Shown: piece after piece, positions 6,680 to 14,010 of the stretch
Position numbering within the stretch: the stretch's first letter is position 1
Layout of the letters: each line of letters opens with the position of its first letter
Source: an uncultured Pseudomonadota bacterium
Lineage (GTDB): Bacteria; Myxococcota_A; UBA796; SXON01
Length of the DNA: 33,853 nucleotides
Direction of reading: 5' to 3'
Assembly: GCA_903844155.1 (NCBI GenBank)
Contig: CAIMSU010000355.1
Span: forward strand, 1 to 33,853
Notes under the pieces: model-generated
The model's input: the letters and a program-made list of their open reading frames with translations, nothing else
What the model was told of the DNA's origin: nothing
Databases searched by the model: none
Made by a program: the position numbers and the translations under genes

Positions 6680-7675
6680 TCAGTCGAGGTAGCCGTACTG
6701 CCGAAACCAGCCCAGCGTCCGCGCAATGGTCGTCGCCATCGGGGTCACGGGCACCCCAAGCTCGCGACGGGCGCGCTCACCAGAGCGATAGCGGCCCTCC
6801 TGCATCGCGCGCAGGAGCACTGGATCGAGGCCGGCAAAGCGGTGGGTGTCGATGCGTTGCAGCGCCCGCCCTGCCCTGCCTGCCATCGACAACGCGAGGT
6901 TGGGGATCGGGAGGAACGGCGGCCGACGCCCGACCGCCTCCGCCGACAACGCCAGGAACTCCCGGTAGGAGAGGTTGTGGTTGCCGAGAAGGTAGCGCTG
7001 GCCGGGCTCGCCGCGCTCGATGGCAGCGATGTGCCCGATGGCGCAATCCTCGGCGTCAATGAAGCATTTTCCACCGCGCGGGTAGAGAGGCACCGCGTGA
7101 CGGGCGACGGTGAGCAGGAGCTGCCCGCTCGTTGGCTTGAGGTCCCAGGGGCCGAGGACGTAGTCCGGGTTGACGACGACACCGCCGGCTGCGATCGTCT
7201 GGCGTTCTCCCTCCAACTTCGTCTCGTAGTAGGCGCGGAGCGGGCCACGCGTGCCGTAGACGCGATCGGGGCTCAGCAGGGTCTGCTCGTCGCCTGGCGC
7301 GTCCCGCGGGCCGTACCCAACCGTGATGCTCGACGAGCAGTACAGGAAGCGCGCGCCGGCGTTGCCAGCGGCAGCGATGAGGGTGCGCGCGGCGTCGACG
7401 TGCACGTCTCGCATCCGCGCCTCGCCGCCTGGCCCAGGGTCGAAAGTCCCCGCGACGTGCAAAACGCCGTCGACGCCCCGCACGGCGGACGTCAGCGCGG
7501 CGACATCGGCAACGTCGACCTTGACGATGGCTACGTCGAGGCCGTCAAGCGGACGAACTTTCCCCTCCGGCACCTTCCGGACGAGGCAACGGACGACGTC
7601 GCCCCGCGCCAGCATCGCTCGGACCACGTTCGCGCCGACGAACCCCGTCGCCCCGGTGAGCGCCCAGGTCTTCAA
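6680..7675 (-). CDS. NAD(P)-dependent epimerase/dehydratase (extended SDR)
   Basis: A 331-aa extended short-chain dehydrogenase. The Rossmann motif GATGFVG is at 8-14. VDVADVAAL is the usual acidic residue region after beta-3, VLHVAGTF (71-78) is the cofactor-contact strand, and SSS (114-116) with YYETK (149-153) supplies the Ser and Tyr-x3-Lys catalytic residues. The C-terminal half (about 165-331) is the substrate lobe, with PDYVLGPWDLKP. The nearest familiar relatives are dihydroflavonol-4-reductase-like or hopanoid-associated sugar epimerases, but the substrate is not determinable. The TTG at 7675 overlaps the TGA of the upstream gene (TTGA) and has AAGGG about 5 nt upstream, so translation is coupled. 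Confidence 0.85.
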   Translation of the reverse strand: MKTWALTGATGFVGANVVRAMLARGDVVRCLVRKVPEGKVRPLDGLDVAIVKVDVADVAALTSAVRGVDGVLHVAGTFDPGPGGEARMRDVHVDAARTLIAAAGNAGARFLYCSSSITVGYGPRDAPGDEQTLLSPDRVYGTRGPLRAYYETKLEGERQTIAAGGVVVNPDYVLGPWDLKPTSGQLLLTVARHAVPLYPRGGKCFIDAEDCAIGHIAAIERGEPGQRYLLGNHNLSYREFLALSAEAVGRRPPFLPIPNLALSMAGRAGRALQRIDTHRFAGLDPVLLRAMQEGRYRSGERARRELGVPVTPMATTIARTLGWFRQYGYLD

Positions 7676-8274
7676 GCGCCCTTGCCGGACCTTGCGCGCT
7701 TGACCGGCGCCGCCGATCCGCCGCGCCCGCCCCACATCTGGAACGCCCAGCCGAGCGCCCCGAGGATCAGCACGTGCTGCAGCTTGTCGCCGTAGCCGAC
7801 CGCGCGGAGCAGCAGGAGCGCGCCAAACATCGCCGTCACGCCCTTGATTACGGACTGGTGGACGAAGGCCGCGAGCGTCCCGCCAAGCAGCGCCGCCACG
7901 CCTTCCACCATGCTGGTCGCCGGCGCCCCGCCGTGCGTAAGCGGCCAGCTCACCTCGGCGAGCAGCACCGCCACGCCCGCCCCGAGCGTGCCGACCGCCA
8001 GCCGCTCCGTCAGGTAGAACGCGACCGCGACGCCGATCGCCATGATCCCGGCTGCGATGAGCCCCACGCGCGCATCGTGGACCTGCGCGCCGACCGCTGC
8101 ACCGCCGATCACCCCGACCAGCAGGCCAGACGCGACGCGCACCCACCGCCACACGCTCGCGCCCCAGCCGAGCGACGCGACGCCGAGCACCATCGTCGCA
8201 CCCGGGAGCAGCGGCTTGACCTGTTCCGCGTACGGGCCGAACAGGGCGGCGATCTGGGCGAGCGGATCGGTCAT
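7672..8274 (-). CDS. Polytopic membrane protein (DUF4203/TMEM198-like)
   Basis: A 200-aa, strongly hydrophobic protein. After an N-terminal amphipathic stretch (DPLAQIAALFGPYAEQVKP) come about seven membrane segments, then a short basic tail (APVKRARSGKGA). Glycine-rich repeats such as GLLVGVIGGAAVGAQV and GTLGAGVAVLLAE suggest the DUF4203/TMEM198-type fold. That assignment is by appearance only. The ATG at 8274 lies 43 nt from the divergent ATG at 8318. The stop overlaps the epimerase start by 3 nt. Confidence 0.7.
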   Translation of the reverse strand: MTDPLAQIAALFGPYAEQVKPLLPGATMVLGVASLGWGASVWRWVRVASGLLVGVIGGAAVGAQVHDARVGLIAAGIMAIGVAVAFYLTERLAVGTLGAGVAVLLAEVSWPLTHGGAPATSMVEGVAALLGGTLAAFVHQSVIKGVTAMFGALLLLRAVGYGDKLQHVLILGALGWAFQMWGGRGGSAAPVKRARSGKGA

Positions 8275-8317
8275 GGGACGACGGTCTATCCGGGTTACTC
8301 CCGCGCGTGGAGATCGG

Positions 8318-8809
8318 ATGAGCGCACTCTTTACGTTCGGGCCGTGGGTCGGCGGCGCGTGCTGCTGCCTCGCCTTCTTCGTGCTGCTGGTCGTGATCGC
8401 GTCGTTCCTGTTCCGCGGAAAACGGGCCAAGCCCGAGGACATCGACGGCCTCCCGCCGGCGCCCGAGTCCGGCACGCAGAGCCGCGCGAGCCTGACGATG
8501 CTGGAGTACGAGCCGACGCAGCGGACGCCCCGCCCGGGCACCACGCCGCGCCCCGCCGAGCCGCTCGTCGTCAACACCGGCCCCTGGCCTGCCTCGGAGC
8601 CGGACGGCGAAGGGCAGACCACGCTCCTTGACCGCAAGGCGCACCCGTCCCTCCCGCCGCCGCCCGCGCCGCCACCGGGCACGATCACGCTGTCGCCCAA
8701 CTCACCCCCTCGTTCGCCGCGGATCATCGAGCCGACGCGCACGTCGCAATCCGGATCGGCGCCGCCGCCCGCACCGCCGCCGCTCCCGAAGCCGCCAGGA
8801 AAGCCGTGA
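8318..8809 (+). CDS. Single-pass membrane protein with proline-rich tail
   Basis: A 163-aa protein. One N-terminal membrane helix (about 9-32, containing a Cys-Cys-Cys run) is followed by FRGKRAKPEDIDG and then a long disordered region rich in Pro, Ser, Thr and Ala (about 45-163) ending in PKPPGKP. No domain is recognised. TGGAG lies 5 nt before the ATG, so the start is well supported. The stop overlaps the GTG of the ygfZ-like gene (GTGA), making a two-gene unit. Confidence 0.7.
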   Translation: MSALFTFGPWVGGACCCLAFFVLLVVIASFLFRGKRAKPEDIDGLPPAPESGTQSRASLTMLEYEPTQRTPRPGTTPRPAEPLVVNTGPWPASEPDGEGQTTLLDRKAHPSLPPPPAPPPGTITLSPNSPPRSPRIIEPTRTSQSGSAPPPAPPPLPKPPGKP

Positions 8810-9795
8810 GTATCGCCGAAGCGCGGACGACGTTGTGGCTGGCCGAGACTGCGCTTGCCCGCTCGGGCGCGGGCGTATTTGCCGGTCCAACGGGCATCCT
8901 CACGTTCGTCGGGCCGGACGCGCGCCGGTTCTGCAACGGCATGTTCACGAACAACATCCGGAACCTCGCCGTCGGCCGTGCGAACCAGAACGCCATGGTG
9001 GATGACAAGGCGCGGCTGCAGGGTCTGCACGACGTCGCCTGCCTCGCCGACCCGACGGACCCGGACTCCGGCAAGCCCGTCGGGCACTTCCGCGTGACCC
9101 TCGAAGGCGTGACCGTCGAGCAGTTCATGACCCGCTACGAGAAGTACATCATCTTCGACGACGTCGAGCTGACCGACGTCTCCGATGCCTGGCGCGTGCT
9201 GACGGTGCAGGGGCCGGACGCCGCTGGGAGGCTGACGGCAGCGGGGCTCCCGGTCCCGGCGACGGAGGGCGACGTGGTGGCAGTGGCCGGCGACCTGACT
9301 GGGGCGACCGTCACCCGTCGCGCGCGCTCAAAGGCAGGCGGCTACGACGTTTGCCTGCCCGCGGGAGAGGTCGAGGCGTGGACCGAAAAGCTCGGCCCGC
9401 AGCTCGACGACGCCGTGCTGGAGCGCCTGCGCGTGGAAGCGGGGATCGTGCGCTGGCCGGTCGACATGGGCGAGCGCTCGCTGCCGCACGAGCTTGGCGT
9501 CGTCCCGCGGATGTGCAGCTTTGAGAAGGGTTGCTACATCGGGCAGGAGGTCATCAACCGCATCGACGTGATGGGCCAGGTGCAGAAGCGGGTGTGGGGC
9601 CTCGTCTCGGACGTCCTGCTGGAGCCGGGAACGGAGGTGCGGATGGGCGACGACGTCGTCGGCAGCGTGCTCTCCGGGGTGCAGGAGGACGGTTTCTGCC
9701 GCGCGCTGGTGCTGCTGAGGAAGGCGGCTTGGACGCCGGGACTCGTGGTGGACGTTGGCGGACAATCGGCCAGGGTCTCGGACCTCCCGTTCTGA
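8806..9795 (+). CDS. ygfZ: YgfZ/GcvT-type folate-binding protein
   Basis: A 329-aa protein of the YgfZ family, which binds tetrahydrofolate and helps maintain or repair certain iron-sulfur enzymes. The diagnostic motif KGCYIGQE is at 241-248, preceded by ELGVVPRMCSFE. The N-terminal GcvT-like part contains GPTGILTFVGPDARRFCNGM and VDDKARLQG. The C-terminal beta-barrel starts near 255. The GTG start at 8806 overlaps the upstream TGA by 4 nt and has AGGA about 8 nt upstream. Its stop directly abuts the stop of the convergent ferredoxin gene with no spacer. A 2Fe-2S ferredoxin next door fits an iron-sulfur role, but the link is only positional. Confidence 0.88.
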   Translation: MSIAEARTTLWLAETALARSGAGVFAGPTGILTFVGPDARRFCNGMFTNNIRNLAVGRANQNAMVDDKARLQGLHDVACLADPTDPDSGKPVGHFRVTLEGVTVEQFMTRYEKYIIFDDVELTDVSDAWRVLTVQGPDAAGRLTAAGLPVPATEGDVVAVAGDLTGATVTRRARSKAGGYDVCLPAGEVEAWTEKLGPQLDDAVLERLRVEAGIVRWPVDMGERSLPHELGVVPRMCSFEKGCYIGQEVINRIDVMGQVQKRVWGLVSDVLLEPGTEVRMGDDVVGSVLSGVQEDGFCRALVLLRKAAWTPGLVVDVGGQSARVSDLPF

Positions 9796-10191
9796 CTACG
9801 TCCCCTTCACCGACTCCATCGACCACACCTCGCGCACCTTGATCTTCGCGCCCGGGCCCACCACCCGCGCGTGACACGCCAGGCGGATGCCTTTCTCGGG
9901 CTTCTCGGCCAACAGCTTCGCCTCGGCCGGGCTCGGCTCTCCAAGCCCGGTCGCGTCCAGCACGTCGACGACGCAGTGCCCGCAGTGCCCGTCCGGGCAG
10001 CCGGTGGCGATGGGGGCGTCCAACGTCTGGCTCGCCATGACGAGCGTGTACCGCAGCTCCGACAGCACCTCCGTGGTCTTGCCGTCGGGCGTCACGAACG
10101 TGACGGGCACGCGCTCATCGACCCTCGGCCCGCCTCCCCCACCGAGGCCGAGCGCCGTCTTGAGCTTCGCCCGAATCCCGAACCGGCTCAT
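9796..10191 (-). CDS. 2Fe-2S ferredoxin
   Basis: A 131-aa protein. A basic, Gly-rich N-terminal extension (MSRFGIRAKLKTALGLGGGG) precedes a plant/adrenodoxin-like ferredoxin fold. The cluster ligands are Cys65, Cys70 and Cys73 (GCPDGHCGHC, C-x4-C-x2-C) and Cys106 (RLACHARV). It would carry one electron in the cytoplasm; the partner is unknown. The start codon overlaps the stop of the LOG-family gene (ATGA), so the two are coupled. Confidence 0.9.
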   Translation of the reverse strand: MSRFGIRAKLKTALGLGGGGGPRVDERVPVTFVTPDGKTTEVLSELRYTLVMASQTLDAPIATGCPDGHCGHCVVDVLDATGLGEPSPAEAKLLAEKPEKGIRLACHARVVGPGAKIKVREVWSMESVKGT

Positions 10192-11018
10192 GTCCCCTCC
10201 TCGTTCGCGACGATGGCGGCCGTGAGGAAGTCGAACGCGTCGTCGACGCTGTCGGAGCGGTGCATCAGCAGCAGGTCCTTCTCCGAGATGGTGCCCCACT
10301 CGACCATCGCGTCCATGTCGAGCACCTGGTCCCAGTAGTCCTTGCCGTAGAGCACCATCGGCAGGCGCTTCTTGATCTTTCCCGTCTGGCGCAGGGTCAG
10401 CACCTCGGCCATCTCGTCCATCGTCCCGAACCCGCCGGGCATCACCACCATCGCCTTGGCGAGGTAGGCGAACCAGTATTTGCGAAGGAAGAAGTAGTGG
10501 AACTCAAACGAGAGCTCGGGGGTCGCGTAGCGGTTCACCTTCTCCTCGAACGGCAGCGAGATCCCCAGCGCGACGCTGCGCCCGCCGGGCACATCGGCCG
10601 CCCCGCGGTTCGCCGCTTCCATGATCCCCGGGCCCCCGCCCGAGCAGATCAGGTACTGCCGTTCGCGAGCAACGCTCCACCGCGTGAGCCGCTCGGCCAG
10701 GGCGCGGGTCTCATCGTAGTACCGGCCGATCCGGCAGGCCCGCTCGGCCTGCGCCACGGCGCGATGCAGGTGCGCCCTGTGCTCGGCATGGGCGCCCGTG
10801 TGGCCCTCCGCGAGCTCGCGCTTCGCGTCCGCGAGCATCGCTTTTGATTCCGTGAGCGATTTCACGCGCGCCGACCCGAAAACGACGATGGTGTCCTCGA
10901 CCCCCGCGGCCTTGAAGCGCCGCTGCGGCTCCTCGTACTCGCACAAGATGCGGATCGGCCGCGCCTCGTCGCTGGTCAGGAACTCAAGATTCTTGTAGGC
11001 TTTCTCGGTAACGGTCAT
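10188..11018 (-). CDS. LOG-family (TIGR00730) phosphoribohydrolase-like protein
   Basis: A 276-aa member of the lysine decarboxylase-like/LOG family, whose characterised members release nucleobases from nucleoside 5'-monophosphates. The two nucleotide-site motifs are intact: GGGPGIMEAANRGA (127-140) and PGGFGTMDE (194-202). An N-terminal extension and a helical insertion (about 60-115) make it longer than the roughly 190-aa LOG enzymes and place it with the larger PpnN/TIGR00730-like type. Despite old lysine-decarboxylase labels, no PLP motif is present. It starts with the ATG at 11018 and ends overlapping the ferredoxin start. Confidence 0.88.
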   Translation of the reverse strand: MTVTEKAYKNLEFLTSDEARPIRILCEYEEPQRRFKAAGVEDTIVVFGSARVKSLTESKAMLADAKRELAEGHTGAHAEHRAHLHRAVAQAERACRIGRYYDETRALAERLTRWSVARERQYLICSGGGPGIMEAANRGAADVPGGRSVALGISLPFEEKVNRYATPELSFEFHYFFLRKYWFAYLAKAMVVMPGGFGTMDEMAEVLTLRQTGKIKKRLPMVLYGKDYWDQVLDMDAMVEWGTISEKDLLLMHRSDSVDDAFDFLTAAIVANEEGT

Positions 11019-11079
11019 GGAGTCCGATTGTGCGGGCCCAGCCTATCAAGAAAGGTCGACGGCGGCGCTCCGCCGCGTG

Positions 11080-12150
11080 TCAGCCCAGATCGATGATGAC
11101 GATCTCGGGTCGACACCAGAAGCGCAGGCGGGGCGCCTCCAATCGCTCCATGCCGATGCCGCGGGAGACGATGAGGGTACCGCCCCATGGCATCGTCGTC
11201 ACGCCTGCCGCCCAGGCGCGCGGGACCTTGGTGAGCGTGATCAGGGGTCCGAAGCCGGGGATCTGCACCTGACCGCCATGGGTGTGGCCGGCGAGGAGGA
11301 GGTCGGGGTGCGCGTCTGCCGCGCCGAGGGCGTAGTCAGGCGCGTGGCCGAAGACGATGTGGAGGCCGTCGTGGTCGACGTCGCCGGGGCCGACGGGGAT
11401 GGGCGGCGCGGGCGAGCGGCTGTCGGGCGTGGCGAGGGCCGTGAGCCAGAACGGGCGTCCGTCCGACTGCTTCAGCGCGAACGTCGCGCTGTCCTTGACG
11501 ACGTGGACATCTGTGTCCGCGAACCCCATGTCCCAGGCATCGCCGTCGACGTCCCCGCGAACGGCCCAGGCGCCAAGGGGGGCGTCGATGCGGCCGATGA
11601 TACGCGCGAGGGCGGCGGTCTGGGCGATGTACGCCGCGTTGTCAGCGACCTGAACGTAGTCGCCGGCGAAGAGCACGAGGTCGGGGTGCTCGGCGCGGAC
11701 GGCCTCGATGACCCGGCGCTCGTAGGAACCGGCATCGTCGGTCTGGATGTCGGCGAGGAGCGCGATGCGCATGTGCCCCTCCGTCGACGGGATCGCGACG
11801 TGGGTGACTTCGAGGCGTTCGGGCTCGATTCCCCAGGACCAGAGCCCGAGGGCGGCGATCGCCGCGGCGGCGCCGAGCGCGGGGCGCGTCCCGGCCACCT
11901 CCCCTCGCCTGCGAGCCAATACCGCCCAGCCGCCGAGCGCAATCGGGAGATGGACAAAGCCCCACCAGGCAAACCCCTGCGCCGTCGCGAAGATCGCGCA
12001 GGTGACCCCGTGAACGACGCCGATGCCGGCGAGGCCCAGGGCGACGCTCGGGGCGATGAGCGCGCCGGCGCAGACACGCTCCAACCTGCGCCACGACGCG
12101 ATCGTACTTGCAGCGAGGCACACGTTGACGACGACGCCATAGGTGGTCAT
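11080..12150 (-). CDS. Membrane-anchored metallophosphoesterase-like protein with altered active site
   Basis: A 356-aa protein. Residues 1-110 hold about three to four membrane helices, and the calcineurin-like domain runs from about 125 to 350. Recognisable blocks are LLADIQTDD (131-139), FAGDYVQ (161-167), VRGDVDGD (197-204), FGHAPD and AGHTHGGQV. Compared with the usual D-x-H / GD-x2 / GNHD / H / GHxH set, the first His is Gln136, and the GNHD Asn-His are Asp200-Val201. This resembles YaeI-type phosphoesterases, but metal-site chemistry must differ or be lost. The ATG at 12150 has no Shine-Dalgarno and has TAGACT exactly 6 nt upstream. It lies 61 nt upstream of the LOG-family gene on the same strand. 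Confidence 0.8.
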   Translation of the reverse strand: MTTYGVVVNVCLAASTIASWRRLERVCAGALIAPSVALGLAGIGVVHGVTCAIFATAQGFAWWGFVHLPIALGGWAVLARRRGEVAGTRPALGAAAAIAALGLWSWGIEPERLEVTHVAIPSTEGHMRIALLADIQTDDAGSYERRVIEAVRAEHPDLVLFAGDYVQVADNAAYIAQTAALARIIGRIDAPLGAWAVRGDVDGDAWDMGFADTDVHVVKDSATFALKQSDGRPFWLTALATPDSRSPAPPIPVGPGDVDHDGLHIVFGHAPDYALGAADAHPDLLLAGHTHGGQVQIPGFGPLITLTKVPRAWAAGVTTMPWGGTLIVSRGIGMERLEAPRLRFWCRPEIVIIDLG

Positions 12151-12156
12151 GGCGGG

Positions 12157-12162
12157 AGTCTA
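12157..12162 (-). promoter_or_regulatory. Candidate leaderless -10 element of the metallophosphoesterase gene
   Basis: TAGACT (minus strand) is followed by CCCGCC and then ATG at 12150, the same 6-nt spacing as at four other genes in this window. Confidence 0.4.
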
Positions 12163-12229
12163 CGCCGCGGAGTCCGGGGTCTGCGCGCACAGCGGGTGCA
12201 ATCCTGGTGCGGGAGGTGGTCATGGTGAG

Positions 12230-12241
12230 CCGACCGGTCGG
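12230..12241. promoter_or_regulatory. 12-bp perfect palindrome, possible operator
   Basis: CCGACCGGTCGG lies in the 294-bp gap between divergent genes starting at 12150 and 12445. Similar GACCGGTC cores occur in operators of TetR-type regulators, but no such regulator is encoded in the window. The rest of the gap shows nothing clear. Confidence 0.2.
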
Positions 12242-12444
12242 TCCGCTGACGCCTGGCGCGTCGTAAGTGCCGAGGACAGCGGTGTCCCCATGGTTGCGCT
12301 GTTCCAGGCGTCGAAGGCGCGAAGTGTCAGCCCGACCACGACACCCTCGTCGCACCCCCTCCCCTCCCCTGCCCACCCGATCCACCGCCAACGCCCAAAA
12401 TCGCCCCTGGCACGCCCCTTGCGTTCCAACACTGCGAGGTTCAA

Positions 12445-12900
12445 ATGTCCATCCCCCGATTCTCACCCTTCCCCCTGCCGCTCTCCGCCCTCACCCTCCT
12501 CCCCGCCCTCGCCGGGTGTCCGAGCCCGGCCGTCACGACGGAGCCCGTCCCCAACGGCGACTTCAGCTTCTACATGGCTGATCCCGCCGATGTCACCGCA
12601 GACGCCATGGCCATCTCCGTCGACACCGACGCCCTCACCCTCGCCGTGACGCTCCAGGACGGCTCAGTCGTGAACGAGACCCTCGTCGCCCACGCCGCCG
12701 ACGCGCTGTACACCGACTGTTACACCAACTCCAGCCACGCCACGATGGACACCTACGACGTCGTCGGCGACCCGATCCTCGTCGACGGCGTGGCGTTGCA
12801 GTCCCCGGTGTTGGCGTCGAAGTGCGGCGGGCGCCCGATGCTCGGGGAGTGGTCCTCGAGCGGCGCGAGCTTCGCCGGGGTGATCCTGTACTTCGAGTAG
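12445..12900 (+). CDS. Small lipoprotein, unknown function
   Basis: A 151-aa predicted lipoprotein. The signal region MSIPRFSPFPLPLSALTLL leads to lipobox ALAGC (Cys25). The mature part (about 126 aa) looks like a beta-sandwich, with alternating strands (AISVDTDALTLAVTLQDG), two Cys (DCYTNS and SKCGG) that could form a disulphide, and a C-terminal strand GVILYFE. No family is recognised. No clear Shine-Dalgarno precedes the ATG. It converges on the CapA-like gene with 15 nt between the stops. Confidence 0.65.
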   Translation: MSIPRFSPFPLPLSALTLLPALAGCPSPAVTTEPVPNGDFSFYMADPADVTADAMAISVDTDALTLAVTLQDGSVVNETLVAHAADALYTDCYTNSSHATMDTYDVVGDPILVDGVALQSPVLASKCGGRPMLGEWSSSGASFAGVILYFE

Positions 12901-12915
12901 GCGCCGCCGCTCGGC

Positions 12916-13980
12916 TCAACGCCAGCTCAAGGTCCCGTCTGCCGCCACGCTCACGCCAGTCTCTGGAAAGTCCGCGGCGGACAGCTCGGCGATCATCCTG
13001 CCGCCAAGGCCCGTCGGGTCGAGATGCGGGACGCTCTCGTTGTCGAGGGCGACGCCATGCACGGAGGCGGCCGTGAGCCCCCCATCGGCGCCGAGGGAGA
13101 CGTCGAGCAACACGGACGTCCCCGCGTAGCTCCCGCCGGTGCCGAACTGCCGGTAGCCGGTGTAGTTTCCCAGCGAATAGGCGATCAAGCGGCCTTTGTA
13201 GACCTCCATCGCCCGCAACACATGCGGGCCGGTTCCGAGCACGAGGTCGGCGCCCGCGTCCACTGCGGCGCGGCCGAGTGCCTTGACATCGCCCCGTGGC
13301 TCGCCCCAGGCCACCTCGGTCTGGCCCGGGACGTGGCGATGTTCGGGCCCCTCTGCCCCGCCGTGAAAGGCGAACACCACGATGTCGGCGGTCGCCGCTG
13401 CCGCCGTGACCGCCGCCCGCACCTCGGCGAGATCGTTGTCGTTGACGCAGCAGGACCCCGAGTGGGCGGCGACCATCGCGATGCGCTTTCCGCGGACCGT
13501 CAGCCCTGCGACATCGCCGCGGCGCCCGGCGTGCGCGATGCCCGCCTTGTCCAGCGTGCTCATCGTCGAGGCGAGCCCCTCGTCACCAAGGTCGTTCGCA
13601 TGGTTGTTCGCGAGGGAAACCAGGTCGATCCCCGCAAAGGTCAGCGCGGCCACGTAGCGGGTGGGCGTGCGGAAGGCGTAGCAGTCGGTGCTCGTCGGCG
13701 AGCACTTTGGCGAAGCGAGCCCGTCCGCCAGCGGACCCTCAAGGTTAAGGAACGCGACGTCCGCGCCCCGGAACAGCGCGGCCGTGTCCGTGAAGAGGGA
13801 CTTCCCGTCGTCGGGCGAGAGCCCGGCATCGCCCTTCACCCGATCCGAGCCCATCATGGTGTCGCCGCCGGCGACAAACCGGATCACAGGCGCTGGTTCG
13901 CCCGCAGCCGCTACGCCGACGAGGGTGCCGCAGGCAACGAGGGATCCGGACAGGGCGAGGAGCGGAGGGCGAACGGGCAC
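12916..13980 (-). CDS. CapA-family (PgsA-like) protein
   Basis: A 354-aa protein with a signal peptide (hydrophobic 7-26, AAAG) and a CapA domain, a metallophosphoesterase-related fold associated with poly-gamma-glutamate capsule synthesis or release. Motifs in order are GGDTMMGS (38-45), FLNLEGP (77-83), SLANNHANDLGDEG (122-135), FAFHGGAE, ADLVLGTGPHVL and YSLGNY. All the usual His/Asp/Asn metal positions are present. No pgsB/pgsC partner is nearby, so a polyglutamate role is not supported by context. The start is the GTG at 13980. It lies 30 nt downstream of the kinase gene on the same strand. Confidence 0.88.
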   Translation of the reverse strand: MPVRPPLLALSGSLVACGTLVGVAAAGEPAPVIRFVAGGDTMMGSDRVKGDAGLSPDDGKSLFTDTAALFRGADVAFLNLEGPLADGLASPKCSPTSTDCYAFRTPTRYVAALTFAGIDLVSLANNHANDLGDEGLASTMSTLDKAGIAHAGRRGDVAGLTVRGKRIAMVAAHSGSCCVNDNDLAEVRAAVTAAAATADIVVFAFHGGAEGPEHRHVPGQTEVAWGEPRGDVKALGRAAVDAGADLVLGTGPHVLRAMEVYKGRLIAYSLGNYTGYRQFGTGGSYAGTSVLLDVSLGADGGLTAASVHGVALDNESVPHLDPTGLGGRMIAELSAADFPETGVSVAADGTLSWR

Positions 13981-14010
13981 GATGAGTGCATGTAGCCCGG
14001 ACGCCCTGGC

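Noticed and set aside
10188-11018. Lysine decarboxylase function for the LOG-family gene
   Set aside because: There is no PLP-binding motif, and the PGGxGTxxE motif identifies the phosphoribohydrolase-type family.
11017-12228. Long plus-strand open frame opposite the metallophosphoesterase gene
   Set aside because: It is antisense to a gene with clear motifs. Its translation is Arg/Gly/Val-rich with no domain, as expected for G+C-rich shadow frames.
12151-12444. Possible tRNA in this gap (GGGTGCAATCC resembles a T-arm)
   Set aside because: No acceptor or anticodon stem could be formed around it.
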